This document shows positions 26,846 through 36,205 of a stretch of 64,000 nucleotides of DNA, piece after piece. The DNA is from Tyzzerella sp. (GTDB lineage: Bacteria; Bacillota; Clostridia; Lachnospirales; Lachnospiraceae), in the NCBI GenBank assembly GCA_017472665.1, contig JAFUOS010000007.1:124001-188000 (forward strand), in the 5' to 3' direction. Every line of letters begins with the position of its first letter. Within the stretch, counting starts at the first letter, position 1. The translations under genes were made by a program, and so were the position numbers. The notes below the pieces were generated by a model. The model was not told where the DNA came from and did no database searches. It saw nothing but the letters and a program-made list of their open reading frames with translations.

Positions 26846-27382
26846 CTATTGTTCTCTCAAATCCAAATCTTTTTGCAGCGCTTCTAAATACGGCACATGA
26901 AAGCCGTTTTTCAGCTGCATAAAAAAGTCCGGATTCAGTTCTTCGTAGCGGAAACTTTTTCTTCCGCCGTTTTTACCTCTTTCCCAAAACTGTTTAATCT
27001 CAGAAAAAGGCATGTAATATAGCTCATTGCGAGCACTGTAATAAATGATAAAGAAAGAAATACCACCCTGTTTTTCAAAATCCTGCATGAATGCAACCTG
27101 ATGTGCATGGATATTTTGCAATGGGAAGGTATCCGTATTGCACTCTTTTGCATCAAAGCATACTGGAATCCCCTGAACTGCACCAATATAATCGACGGTA
27201 CTTTTCTGTTCAAAATATGCCAGAGTAATGTGCCGATGCTCTTTGTCAATCCGAACCGGGGTGATTGGAGTCGGAATCTTTTGAATCAACGCCAAGCCCT
27301 GTTCTTGATATCTTTCATTTGTACGGTTTATGAATTCTTCTAAAGTAGAGCCTCTAAGCCCTCTTGAATTCCAAGTTCCCAT
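26846..27382 (-). CDS. recU: Holliday junction resolvase RecU
   Basis: 178 residues of the Firmicute RecU family, which resolves Holliday junctions and modulates RecA. N-terminal WNSRGLRGSTLEEFINRTN is typical. The PD-(D/E)xK-like active site appears as D64 (STVDYIGAV), D77 and K79/E80 (CFDAKEC). The remaining core includes IHAHQVAFMQDFEKQGGISFFIIYY. It is usually next to ponA in Bacillus; here it lies between an RluA-type synthase and hisZ, with only a few nucleotides on each side. Confidence 0.93.
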   Translation of the reverse strand: MGTWNSRGLRGSTLEEFINRTNERYQEQGLALIQKIPTPITPVRIDKEHRHITLAYFEQKSTVDYIGAVQGIPVCFDAKECNTDTFPLQNIHAHQVAFMQDFEKQGGISFFIIYYSARNELYYMPFSEIKQFWERGKNGGRKSFRYEELNPDFFMQLKNGFHVPYLEALQKDLDLREQ

Positions 27383-27387
27383 ATTAT

Positions 27388-28359
27388 CTATCCTTCAATG
27401 TATTTCTCTTCTTTTACAATTTTAGCAAATAATTCGGGCAATGGGGCCACAAATTGTTTTTTGCTGATATTTTCAAACGGCTGTGCAAGTTCTGGAAGCT
27501 CCAGACGGTATGCATGCAGCAGTTGACTTTCTAATTTGTATTTACTCTTATATACATCGTTAATTTTACGATTACCATATTTGTAATCTCCGATAATCGG
27601 ATGTTTTTGCGAAGCTAAATGTGCCCTGATTTGATGCGTTCTACCCGTAATCAGATGCACTTCCAAAAGTGTACAGCGTCCATTTGTCCAAAGCGGTTTA
27701 TACTCTGTTTCAATTGGAAGGCTGTCTTCAAACGCTTTTTCTTCAACAGTAACCTTATTTGTTTTCTCATCTTTTCTGAGAAAGCCTTTGATATATTGTC
27801 TTTCCCTAACTTCACCTGCAACCAGACATCGGTAATATTTCTTCAAAGAACGCGCTTTGAACAATTCGCCCATTTTTTGAAGACCTATCAGACTTTTTCC
27901 TGCAACTACCAAACCACTTGTGTTGCGGTCCAGACGATTGCAGATGGAAGGTTTAAACTTACGCAATTCTTCTTCCGTCATCTGTCCTGATTCCAGCAAA
28001 TATGTAATGATATGCTCTACCAGTGACTCATCCTTCGCCTCTGCTTTTTGAGAAAGCATACCAACAGGTTTGTTGATAATGAGAATATTATCATCCTCGT
28101 AAACGAAATTCAATACCTGATTTGTTCTCTGCACCTTTATTTTTGAAAATTTTTCAATGGTTTCATCCGATAAAAACAGTTTAATCTGGTCTCCCACTTC
28201 CAATTTTTCATTGCCTGTGGCTTTCTTTCCGTTGAGGACAATATTCTTTTTTCGAAGCATTTTGTATAAAAAACTTTTTGGTGCTTCATTCAAATATTTT
28301 GCCAGCAGTTTATCAAAACGCTGACCTGCTTCATTCGCTGTCACAATAATTTCCTGCAT
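27388..28359 (-). CDS. RluA-family rRNA pseudouridine synthase with S4 domain
   Basis: 323 residues. An S4-type RNA-binding domain (about 11-75; RFDKLLAKYLNEAPKSFLYKMLRKKNIVLNGKK) precedes the catalytic domain, whose nucleophile is the Asp in NRLDRNTSGLVVAGKS (about residue 148). HLITGRTHQIRAHLA is the second conserved motif. It probably isomerises specific uridines in 23S rRNA (RluC/RluD type), but the exact site cannot be told. It overlaps nothing, yet has only 5 nt to recU and 10 nt to the gene upstream. Confidence 0.92.
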   Translation of the reverse strand: MQEIIVTANEAGQRFDKLLAKYLNEAPKSFLYKMLRKKNIVLNGKKATGNEKLEVGDQIKLFLSDETIEKFSKIKVQRTNQVLNFVYEDDNILIINKPVGMLSQKAEAKDESLVEHIITYLLESGQMTEEELRKFKPSICNRLDRNTSGLVVAGKSLIGLQKMGELFKARSLKKYYRCLVAGEVRERQYIKGFLRKDEKTNKVTVEEKAFEDSLPIETEYKPLWTNGRCTLLEVHLITGRTHQIRAHLASQKHPIIGDYKYGNRKINDVYKSKYKLESQLLHAYRLELPELAQPFENISKKQFVAPLPELFAKIVKEEKYIEG

Positions 28360-28369
28360 AATTCCCTCA

Positions 28370-28945
28370 TTACAATGAAATGTTTAAAATTACCCGTCGC
28401 ATACCGTCTTCTTTTTGTTTGGTATCCGCTTTTTCTACAGAAGCAATATTGTTCATGCCCTCTGCTCTTGTTAAAAAAGAAGTGTAATTGTCAAAAATTT
28501 TGACAGACACTTTTGTATATTGATTCGCATCCAGCATTTGCTTGATATGCTTTGCAGCAAATGCTACATCTGTTTTTTTGTTAGATGTATAACCACAAAT
28601 TGTATTATCAGAAATTACAATGCAATCAATGGGCATAATATGTTTTTCAGTGGTGAGAACCAAATCATAGACTGTCGTCAAATCTGTTGTTTTATTTTTG
28701 ATTTCTTCTGCAGTTTCATCTTTCATGGAATGATGCGGAAAAATCATGATCACTTCTACCAACGCCTTGGAAGCTGGAAGACATCCGAGTATTGCTACCA
28801 GCGTCAGCAGATTCTGTCTCGATCCAGTTTCCATAATTCCAAGAATTAATAATGCAATGACAACAGCAAATTCTAATACAGCTTTTAAAATTGCATTCTT
28901 TTTATGTTTGTTTATATATCCTGGATCTCCTTTTAAAATTTTCAT
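28370..28945 (-). CDS. Conserved two-helix membrane protein, unknown
   Basis: 191 residues. Two close membrane helices at about 22-40 (AVLEFAVVIALLILGIM) and 46-66 lie near the N-terminus, followed by a soluble alpha/beta region of about 120 residues (TTVYDLVLTTEKHIMPIDCIVISDNTICGYTSN, HIKQMLDANQYTKVSVKIF) that looks cytoplasmic. I do not recognise the family; similar proteins occur next to YgiQ or RluA genes in Lachnospiraceae as far as I recall. AAGGA precedes the ATG. Probably co-transcribed with its neighbours. Confidence 0.7.
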   Translation of the reverse strand: MKILKGDPGYINKHKKNAILKAVLEFAVVIALLILGIMETGSRQNLLTLVAILGCLPASKALVEVIMIFPHHSMKDETAEEIKNKTTDLTTVYDLVLTTEKHIMPIDCIVISDNTICGYTSNKKTDVAFAAKHIKQMLDANQYTKVSVKIFDNYTSFLTRAEGMNNIASVEKADTKQKEDGMRRVILNISL

Positions 28946-28999
28946 ATGTTATCCTTTCTTGCTGTCAACTTGTTTCTTCTGTTGCAATTTTCATCGCTC

Positions 29000-30958
29000 T
29001 TACTTTGACTTTTTCTTATGCACGTTTCGAATCGCTTTTTTCTTCTTCGGTACATTCTTTTCAGCCACATTCTGTCGCTTCTGACTACCAGTTGTGTTCT
29101 TTTGTGTTCTTTTACTTTCTCCGGTGCTCTTTCCTGCACCTTTGCCATAAACTGCATTTTTGTCTGGTCTTGGACGAATCAGGCAATGTTTATCGAATCC
29201 GACCAAATCCATTCTATCTGCCGATTTCAATGCCTCCATAACCAAATCATAATTCTTCGGATTTCGATACTGAATCAAAGCCCTCTGCATCGCCTTTTCA
29301 TGCGGATTCTTCGGCACATATACCGGCTTCATCGTTCTCGGGTCTACTCCCGTGTAATACATACAGGTAGAAATCGTCGACGGAGTCGGATAAAAATCCT
29401 GTACCTGTTCCGGCATATATCCAAGGTCACGCAAATATTCTGCTAAAGCAATCGCTTCCTTCATGGTCGAACCTGGATGAGAAGACATGAGATACGGCAC
29501 CAAGAATTGTTTCTTGCCCAATTTCTCATTAATCTGCTTATATTTCTTCGTAAACGCCTGATAAACACTGTTATCTGGTTTTCCCATCATCTGAAGTACT
29601 GGGTCAGCCACATGCTCCGGTGCAACTTTTAACTGCCCACTCACGTGATGTTCACAAAGTTCTCTGAAAAATGTATCATCCTTATCCGCAATCAGATAAT
29701 CAAATCGAATTCCTGAGCGAATAAACACTTTCTTCACATTTGGAAGTTCTCTTAATTTTCTTAATAATTTCAAATAGTCCTTATGGTCTACTTTCAGATT
29801 CTTACAAGATGTTGGGAATAAACATTGTCTATTCTTGCAGACACCTTTTGTAAGCTGTTTATCGCAGGATGGTCCTCTAAAGTTTGCCGTCGGCCCACCC
29901 ACGTCATGAATATATCCTTTAAAATCTTTGTCCCAGATAAATTGTTTTGCTTCTGCAATCAAAGATTCATGGCTTCTTGTCTGAATGATTCTGCCCTGAT
30001 GGAAGGTCAACGCGCAGAAACTACAACCGCCAAAGCAACCACGATTGCTAATCAAACTATACTTTACTTCTTCAATCGCCGGCACCCCGCCCAACGCTTC
30101 ATAAGATGGATGGTAGGTCCTCATATACGGAAGACTGTAAACACGGTCCATTTCGGATTGTGTCAATGGTTTTGACGGTGGATTCTGCACCACATATAAA
30201 TGCTCTGAATATGGCTCTACCAATCGTTTCGAAGTAAATGGGTCCGTATTACAATATTGGGTATAAAAGCTCTTTGCGTAGTTCAACTTGTCCGCTTTTA
30301 AATCGTCCCACGATTCCAAAACAAGTGCATCATACACGCTGTCCAAAGATTTTACTTTTACAACAGTTCCATCGATATACGTGATGTCTTCTACTGCCAG
30401 ACCGCCATCCAACGCTTCCGCAATTTCCACAATGGAACGCTCGCCCATTCCGTAGGAAAGAATATCCGCACCAGAATCCAGTAAAATGGAACGCTTTAAC
30501 TTGTTTGACCAATAATCATAATGGGCCATTCTACGAAGACTTGCTTCAATCCCACCAATAATAATCGGTGTCTTTTTGTATGTTTGACGAATCAGATTAC
30601 AATACACAACAGTGGCGTAATCAGGCCTCTTTCCCATGACTCCGCCCGGTGTGAATGCATCATTTGCTCTTTTCTTTTTCGAAACTGAGTAATGGTTTAC
30701 CATAGAATCCATATTTCCGCTGGAAACCAAGAATCCTAATCTCGGTTCACCATATTCTGTAATACTGTTTTTATCTTTCCAATCCGGCTGAATAATCATT
30801 CCAACCTTATACCCGTGGGATTCTAAAATACGGGTAATGATGGCATGTCCAAAAGAAGGATGGTCCACGTAAGCATCTCCGCTGACATAAACGAAATCCA
30901 GCTGTTCCCAGCCACGATCCAACATATCCTGTTTACAAATTGGTAAAAAATCTTTCAT
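29000..30958 (-). CDS. YgiQ family radical SAM protein
   Basis: 652 residues. The N-terminal region (DFVYVSGDAYVDHPSFGHAIITRILESHGYKVGMI) is a B12-binding-like Rossmann fold. The radical SAM cluster is in SLISNRGCFGGCSFCALTFHQG. HDVGGPTANFRGPSC with nearby cysteines (CKNRQC, CKNL) is a hallmark of YgiQ, and GQLKVAPEHVAD is the later conserved motif. The tail from about 600 is Lys/Arg-rich and probably disordered or nucleic-acid-binding. Function is unknown in all members I know. The ATG overlaps the stop of the HAD gene (TAATG). Confidence 0.93.
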   Translation of the reverse strand: MKDFLPICKQDMLDRGWEQLDFVYVSGDAYVDHPSFGHAIITRILESHGYKVGMIIQPDWKDKNSITEYGEPRLGFLVSSGNMDSMVNHYSVSKKKRANDAFTPGGVMGKRPDYATVVYCNLIRQTYKKTPIIIGGIEASLRRMAHYDYWSNKLKRSILLDSGADILSYGMGERSIVEIAEALDGGLAVEDITYIDGTVVKVKSLDSVYDALVLESWDDLKADKLNYAKSFYTQYCNTDPFTSKRLVEPYSEHLYVVQNPPSKPLTQSEMDRVYSLPYMRTYHPSYEALGGVPAIEEVKYSLISNRGCFGGCSFCALTFHQGRIIQTRSHESLIAEAKQFIWDKDFKGYIHDVGGPTANFRGPSCDKQLTKGVCKNRQCLFPTSCKNLKVDHKDYLKLLRKLRELPNVKKVFIRSGIRFDYLIADKDDTFFRELCEHHVSGQLKVAPEHVADPVLQMMGKPDNSVYQAFTKKYKQINEKLGKKQFLVPYLMSSHPGSTMKEAIALAEYLRDLGYMPEQVQDFYPTPSTISTCMYYTGVDPRTMKPVYVPKNPHEKAMQRALIQYRNPKNYDLVMEALKSADRMDLVGFDKHCLIRPRPDKNAVYGKGAGKSTGESKRTQKNTTGSQKRQNVAEKNVPKKKKAIRNVHKKKSK

Positions 30959-31626
30959 TATAGTACCTCATAGGTGTTATTTTTGATATCGTCATAATCC
31001 TGAATATAATAATCGGCTAATTCACGCTTTTTCGCTTCCTGTGGTCTGGAAAATGGGTCATCAACCGCGCAGACCTTCATGCCTGCATTCTTTCCAGCCA
31101 ATATTCCCATTGGAACGTCTTCAAACACCAGACATTTGCAAGGGTCCACTTTTAAATCTTTTGCTACATTCAAATATACTGCAGGATTTGGTTTCCCAGC
31201 TTTAGCTTCACAGGAAGTCCAAATGGAACCCATGTATTTAAGCACTTTATTATTTGCCAAAGCACCTTCTGCAAGCTCACGATTGTTGCTTGTAGCAATC
31301 CCCATCTTGATTCCTCTTGCATGCATTTCCTTGATAAATTCATATGCTCCCTTTTTCAAAGAAATCTGCATGGTATAAATCTCATATGCCATCTGATACC
31401 ATTCTTCCTCTAATTCTTCTCTGGTATGAGGAAGTTCTGGAAACAAATCCAGAAAATACTGCGCAGTTTCAGAATAGCTTTTTCCTTCCATTCCCTCATG
31501 AAATCCTTCTGGTTCTGTCAAATGGTATTTTTTTAAAAACAAATCATCAATATCCTTCCAGACCCACATAGAATCCATAAGTGTGCCGTCAATATCAAAA
31601 ATAACAGCCTCTATATCTTTTAACAT
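30958..31626 (-). CDS. HAD-superfamily phosphatase (beta-phosphoglucomutase-like)
   Basis: 222 residues of HAD subfamily IA. Motif I is FDIDGTLMDS (nucleophile D10 and acid D12). A helical cap lies at about 18-80. Motif II is GIATSN, motif III the Lys in AKAGKPNP, and motif IV VFEDVPMGILAGKNAGMKVCAV. It presumably dephosphorylates a small sugar phosphate or similar; no substrate can be assigned. It overlaps the rRNA pseudouridine synthase gene by 7 nt and shares a base with the YgiQ start, so it lies within a tightly packed operon. Confidence 0.9.
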   Translation of the reverse strand: MLKDIEAVIFDIDGTLMDSMWVWKDIDDLFLKKYHLTEPEGFHEGMEGKSYSETAQYFLDLFPELPHTREELEEEWYQMAYEIYTMQISLKKGAYEFIKEMHARGIKMGIATSNNRELAEGALANNKVLKYMGSIWTSCEAKAGKPNPAVYLNVAKDLKVDPCKCLVFEDVPMGILAGKNAGMKVCAVDDPFSRPQEAKKRELADYYIQDYDDIKNNTYEVL

Positions 31627-32321
31627 AATTGTTCTAATTCCTCCCTTGTAAGCGGCCTGTATGCCCCTAATGGCAGGTTTTCATCCAAAACCAGACTTCC
31701 CATCGAGAGACGTTTTAAATAAACCACTTCTTTTCCAACGGAAATAAACATTCGCTTCACTTGATGGAATTTTCCTTCTTGAATCGTCAATCGAATTTCA
31801 GAAATCTCATCTGACACCAAGATTTCCAGCGTCGCAGGTTTTGCCATCTCGCCCTGTCCAATGGAAACTCCTTCTGCAAATGCTTTTACATCCTCTTCGG
31901 TTACTTTTCCCTTTACCTTCGCATAATAAACCTTATCTACATGCTTTTTCGGTGCAAGAAGGCGATGCGCCAGTTCTCCGTCATTGGTAATTAAAAGTAG
32001 CCCTTCGGTATCTTTATCCAAGCGTCCGACTGGGAACAAATCTTTTCGTTTTTTCTCGGTAATCAAATCGATTACGGTTTTGTCTTTCTTATCCGTTGTA
32101 GCGGAAATCACTCCTGCCGGTTTATTGAGCATATAATATTCAAACTTTTCATAGCTGACTGGCTGGTCAAGATAGGAAACTTTCTGTACGTTGGGGTCAA
32201 CTTTTACTTCTGGAGATTTTACAACTACTCCATCTACTTTCACCTTTCCTCGACGCACATACTTTTTAATTTCGGTTCGTGTTCCAACACCCATATCAGC
32301 TAAGTATTTATCCAATCGCAT
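31620..32321 (-). CDS. RsuA/RluB-family rRNA pseudouridine synthase
   Basis: An S4 RNA-binding domain (MRLDKYLADMGVGTRTEIKKYVRRGKVKVDG) is followed by the RsuA-type catalytic domain. KPAGVISATTD and GRLDKDTEGLLLITNDGEL contain the catalytic Asp, and EGKFHQVKRMF is the later motif. It probably modifies 16S rRNA U516 (RsuA type). I start it at 32321: this ATG overlaps the stop of the methyltransferase gene (TGATG), whereas earlier in-frame ATGs lie inside that gene with poor spacing. Translational coupling with the rRNA methyltransferase fits a shared role. Confidence 0.93.
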   Translation of the reverse strand: MRLDKYLADMGVGTRTEIKKYVRRGKVKVDGVVVKSPEVKVDPNVQKVSYLDQPVSYEKFEYYMLNKPAGVISATTDKKDKTVIDLITEKKRKDLFPVGRLDKDTEGLLLITNDGELAHRLLAPKKHVDKVYYAKVKGKVTEEDVKAFAEGVSIGQGEMAKPATLEILVSDEISEIRLTIQEGKFHQVKRMFISVGKEVVYLKRLSMGSLVLDENLPLGAYRPLTREELEQLC

Positions 32322-33706
32322 CATGATGACTGCCATCTCCATCCTGGCAAATACTTATTCTTTAAAGTTCCATTGGCAAGCTTGCCCCATCCCAAAGGAT
32401 AACCATTCACCAAAACCAACTGCCATCCTTTTGCTTTTGAAGAAACCAAATCCTCAACTTCAAGAGTCTCACCTTTTAAATATTTAATCACTCGCTCATC
32501 ATCCACCGGAAGATTTACAGTGTTCTTGTACTCTTCTTCTTTCAGACACATTGCTAATGACTGGCTTGGCTCAAACCGGTTCTTTTTTAAATCGCCTAGA
32601 TATAATCCGGTACGCAGGAAACGAATTCCCTTTACATTTGGAATGTCTTCTGGCATGTAATATACTTTCTCACTGTATAATTCCAAGCGGCTCCAATCCA
32701 TTTCCCAATCAATATCTTTGAAAAATCCCAGGATTTCCTCTGGCACTTTTTTTATTTTATTTTTTTGTACTTTTACAGGAGCCGCTTTTTCAACTTCTCC
32801 TTTTTGCAGCAGCGCAACATAATGGCCTTCTCCATGCATCTTATGTGGCCAGATACGGACTGTTTTTGAGAAACTTTCATCCTTTGACTCTGTCACTTCC
32901 GGCTTTCCACAGGCAAACCCTTCATATGGTCTGATTTCTTTGATCATAAATTCTGGATATTGTTGCAGCAGATACTCAATCGTTCCTTCATTTTCTTCCG
33001 GGTCAAAGGTACAGGTAGAGTAAAGCATCATGCCGCCTGGTTTCAGCATTCTTGCAGCCTGGGTCACAATACTTCGCTGAATTTTCGCAAAGAATTCCGG
33101 ACCATGCTCTTCCCAAGCTTTCACCATCTTTTTATCTTTGCGGAACATTCCTTCTCCAGAACACGGTGCATCAATTAAAATCTTATCGAAATATTCTGGA
33201 AAATACTCTTCTAATTTCCCAGGCTCTTCACTGAGCACAAGTACATTTCCAATTCCAAAAACTTCTATGTTTTTCAATAATCCTTTTGCTCTGGAATTAC
33301 TGATGTCATTTGCAATCAAAACTCCTTCGCCTTTTAATTTTGCTCCTAATTCTGTAGCTTTGCCACCTGGAGCCGCACACACATCCAGTACTTTATCTCC
33401 CGGCTCTACTGGAAGGCGATTTGCCGGGGTCATAGCACTAGGCTCCTGCAGATAGTAAAGACCCGCAAAATAATAAGGATGCTTTGCAGCCTGCACTGTC
33501 TCCCCATCATAATAAAATCCGTTCTCAATCCATGGAATCGGCTTTATCTCGAACGGACAGATTTTTTTGAAATCTTCTACACTAATTTTCTTTGTATTCA
33601 CACGAAGTCCATACAGTCTATTTTCTTCATAACATTTTATATAATCATCAAACTCGTTTCCGAGAAGCTTTTGCATTTTCTCTACAAATGCTGCTGGTAA
33701 ATTCAT
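32321..33706 (-). CDS. RsmB/RsmF-type rRNA m5C methyltransferase
   Basis: 461 residues. The catalytic core has the SAM-binding VLDVCAAPGGKATELG and a DAPCSGEGMFRKD motif, whose Cys releases the product. The second catalytic Cys is in LYSTCTFDPEENE. A C-terminal region of about 150 residues (LYLGDLKKNRFEPSQSLA, then LVNGYPLGWGKLANGTLKNKYLPGWRW) matches the PUA-like RNA-binding part of RsmF/YebU. Methylates a cytosine in 16S rRNA; the site is not assignable. The ATG at 33706 has GGAGG 8 nt upstream; earlier in-frame starts lack one. Confidence 0.93.
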   Translation of the reverse strand: MNLPAAFVEKMQKLLGNEFDDYIKCYEENRLYGLRVNTKKISVEDFKKICPFEIKPIPWIENGFYYDGETVQAAKHPYYFAGLYYLQEPSAMTPANRLPVEPGDKVLDVCAAPGGKATELGAKLKGEGVLIANDISNSRAKGLLKNIEVFGIGNVLVLSEEPGKLEEYFPEYFDKILIDAPCSGEGMFRKDKKMVKAWEEHGPEFFAKIQRSIVTQAARMLKPGGMMLYSTCTFDPEENEGTIEYLLQQYPEFMIKEIRPYEGFACGKPEVTESKDESFSKTVRIWPHKMHGEGHYVALLQKGEVEKAAPVKVQKNKIKKVPEEILGFFKDIDWEMDWSRLELYSEKVYYMPEDIPNVKGIRFLRTGLYLGDLKKNRFEPSQSLAMCLKEEEYKNTVNLPVDDERVIKYLKGETLEVEDLVSSKAKGWQLVLVNGYPLGWGKLANGTLKNKYLPGWRWQSS

Positions 33707-33751
33707 AAATTCGGCCTCCATTATTGGCATTATCTTTGAGTATAACACATT

Positions 33752-34606
33752 TTATTCAATATCACCACAAGAATAAGCACATTTTACTTTCTGATTTTCC
33801 AAATATCGCAAAAGCCAGTAAGGATTGATACTGGTTTCTGTCTCGTTTGGATAGATATAAACACCTACATGCAGGTGTACTGGAAACATCCCCGTCGTCC
33901 CTTCCTCACCATAGCCACTGTCTCCCATAAAGCCCAGCAAATCCCCTGCTTTGACCTTATCTCCAATCTCAATTGAAGCATAGGAATCTAAATGTGCATA
34001 ATAAAAATAAGCACCGGAAGGTGCCTCAATTCCGATTCGATATCCACCCTTTTCCAGCCAGCCTTTGCTTCGCACAATTCCATTTGTCATACTGACTATC
34101 GGATAAATTCCGGCTATATTCTGCGCCGCCATAAGGTCAGTTCCTTCATGACCACGTTTCCCGCCATAAGTACGTTCAGCCATCCAGCTATTCGTAAAAG
34201 AAACTGTCATTTTTGAATCGGTTGTGGATTCTGGTACAGGAAAATATTTCAAATCATTCCAAATGGCTTCCGTGTACTCCACGTAAGTACTCCAGCCCTC
34301 TTTCCACTTCCATTTGTCTTTCAAATCTTGAAATGTTGTTTCATTCATTTGATACGGAAATGTTTGATAGCCAAATTTTGATTCCAGCAAGTATAAACCG
34401 ATTTCTTCAGGTGATGCAGATTTGTTCATGATGTATGCCAGCATATCTTCGCCGATTTCCTGGTCTCTGTATTCCTGCTTTGTGACGGTTTCTGTTGACA
34501 ATCGTTCCATTCGACTGTCTGAAACCAGTTTCATAATCCACAGTTCTGTAAATAACGCACTCAAAAAAACGAGTATAATAAGGTTATGTAATTTTTTGTT
34601 CCTCAT
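33752..34606 (-). CDS. M23 family metallopeptidase, membrane-anchored
   Basis: 284 residues with an N-terminal membrane segment (about 8-27) and a C-terminal LytM/M23 domain. Zinc ligands are visible in GGKRGHEGTDLMA (H and D) and in the HLHVG motif near residue 245; YYAHLDS is the third conserved element. M23 enzymes cut peptidoglycan cross-links. The middle region (about 40-125) resembles the N-terminus of clostridial SpoIIQ-like or spore-cortex M23 proteins only loosely. It is divergent from the ylbJ-like sporulation gene, with 86 bp between them. Confidence 0.9.
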   Translation of the reverse strand: MRNKKLHNLIILVFLSALFTELWIMKLVSDSRMERLSTETVTKQEYRDQEIGEDMLAYIMNKSASPEEIGLYLLESKFGYQTFPYQMNETTFQDLKDKWKWKEGWSTYVEYTEAIWNDLKYFPVPESTTDSKMTVSFTNSWMAERTYGGKRGHEGTDLMAAQNIAGIYPIVSMTNGIVRSKGWLEKGGYRIGIEAPSGAYFYYAHLDSYASIEIGDKVKAGDLLGFMGDSGYGEEGTTGMFPVHLHVGVYIYPNETETSINPYWLLRYLENQKVKCAYSCGDIE

Positions 34607-34692
34607 AAAATCCTTTTTTGTTTTACTATATGCTTAAAAGAATAACTTTCTTCCTCTTTCCATATAATTTACAAATCCCTTGGAGAGTCCAC

Positions 34693-35607
34693 ATGAAGCA
34701 AATTACATACGCACTTACAAGTATTTTTTTATTTTTCGTAATGTTATGTTTCCCAAAAGAAACTTTAAGCGGTGCCACAGACGGATTATTATTATGGTTT
34801 CAGATTGTCATGCCAACGCTGCTCCCTTTTTTTATATTGACTAACTTTTTGATTCATACGAATTCCATAAAATATATCTCACAAATTTGCGGACCTGTGC
34901 TGCAGAAACTATTTCGTGTGTCACCAAACGGAAGTTTTGCCGTTCTGGCTGGCTTTTTATGCGGATACCCAATTGGAGCCAAGGTAACTGCGGATTTAGT
35001 AAAAACAGACCGTATTTCGCTTTCAGAAGGGAAATACTTACTTTCTTTTTGTAATAATACCAGCCCAGCTTTCATTACAAGCTATATCGTAATACAGAAT
35101 TTTAAAGAAGAGGAATTACTCTTTCCGACCTTACTGATTTTATACCTTTCACCCATTCTTTGTAGTTTTTTATTTCGAAGAATCTATAAAATACCATCTG
35201 ATATTTCCAAACAGACACCAAATCAGGACTCATCCATTCGATTTGGCTTTGAGATTGTGGATGAATGTATTATGAATTCTTTTGAAAACATTACGAAAAT
35301 CGGTGGATACATTATGCTTTTCTCTATCTTATTCTCTCTCGGAAGAAAACTTCCGATTGCGCCTGTATTGCCCATTTTAGAAATTACGACAGGGATTCCA
35401 AAGATTTTGAAAACTTATACCAATTTTAAAACAGCTTATGTGCTGGTGCTCGCTTTAACATCCTTTGGCGGTTTGTGTGCAGTTGCACAGAGCAACTCCA
35501 TGTTAAATGGGACAAAACTTTCTATCACTACTTACACAATACAAAAGCTGATTACCGCAGGGGTAACCAGCTTATTCGCTTTCACTTATATTACAATGAT
35601 GATGTAA
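34693..35607 (+). CDS. ylbJ: YlbJ-like sporulation integral membrane protein
   Basis: 304 residues, about eight hydrophobic segments. Residues VMPTLLPFFILTNFL, AGFLCGYPIGAKVTADL and LSFCNNTSPAFITSYIV match the nucleoside-recognition (Gate) domain of YlbJ, a Bacillus protein needed for normal spore formation. The chosen ATG at 34693 has GGAGAG 5 nt upstream; the longer frame adds an unlikely 25 residues. The neighbours coaD and rsmD are next to ylbJ in Bacillus too, here in convergent orientation, which supports the call. Confidence 0.85.
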   Translation: MKQITYALTSIFLFFVMLCFPKETLSGATDGLLLWFQIVMPTLLPFFILTNFLIHTNSIKYISQICGPVLQKLFRVSPNGSFAVLAGFLCGYPIGAKVTADLVKTDRISLSEGKYLLSFCNNTSPAFITSYIVIQNFKEEELLFPTLLILYLSPILCSFLFRRIYKIPSDISKQTPNQDSSIRFGFEIVDECIMNSFENITKIGGYIMLFSILFSLGRKLPIAPVLPILEITTGIPKILKTYTNFKTAYVLVLALTSFGGLCAVAQSNSMLNGTKLSITTYTIQKLITAGVTSLFAFTYITMMM

Positions 35608-35610
35608 TGC

Positions 35611-36204
35611 TTATTCGTCAATTAAATCTACACCGAATTCCGCTTCCATTCCGCGGGCTGACTTGTCAGGAATCTCTAATTCTGCGCGGTTTGTACGAAC
35701 GATGTCATAGCATTCACGAAGGGAATTTACTAAACCATCGTATTTTGTTGTGTAGCTGTCTAATGTATGACCAATGATGCTTTCTGCCTGAGCCATCAAA
35801 TCGTTTGTATATTGCATAGCGCCAATGCGGATGTCGTTTGCATCGTTTGTCGCATTGTCAAGAATTTGCTGTGCCTGCTCTGTAGCTGCCATCACGATAT
35901 CATTAGCCTGAGCGTAAGCTTGCTGCATAATCTCATGTTCGCTTACTAATTCGTTTGTATGAATCTGTGCTTCTTCAATCATGCTTTCTGCTTTTGCACG
36001 TGCATCTGCTAAGATGGCGTCTTTGTTTGCAATGATTTTTTGATAACGTTTAATTTCATCTGGAGTCTTCATACGTAATTCACGTAATAATTCGTCCATC
36101 TGATCTTTATTTACAACGATCTTTGTTGTAGATAATGGTTGGAATTTACAACTATCAATGTATTCCTCGATTTCTTCAATAATTTGTTCAATGCGGCTGC
36201 TCAT
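35611..36204 (-). CDS. Coiled-coil protein, unknown (ATPase-subunit-H/DivIVA-like)
   Basis: 197 residues. Residues about 50-165 form a long alpha-helical, alanine-rich coiled coil (ANKDAILADARAKAESMIEEAQ, MMAATEQAQQILDNATNDANDIRIGA-like pattern), similar to ATP synthase b/H-type stalks and DivIVA-like proteins. There is no membrane segment. Lachnospiraceae commonly encode such a protein directly downstream of coaD; a cell-division or polarity role has been suggested for similar proteins but I cannot support it here. AAGGAG lies before the ATG, 2 nt after the coaD stop. Confidence 0.7.
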   Translation of the reverse strand: MSSRIEQIIEEIEEYIDSCKFQPLSTTKIVVNKDQMDELLRELRMKTPDEIKRYQKIIANKDAILADARAKAESMIEEAQIHTNELVSEHEIMQQAYAQANDIVMAATEQAQQILDNATNDANDIRIGAMQYTNDLMAQAESIIGHTLDSYTTKYDGLVNSLRECYDIVRTNRAELEIPDKSARGMEAEFGVDLIDE

Positions 36205-36205
36205 T

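Noticed and set aside
30330..30512. Frames inside the YgiQ gene
   Set aside because: Shadow frames of a clearly coding gene with radical SAM motifs.
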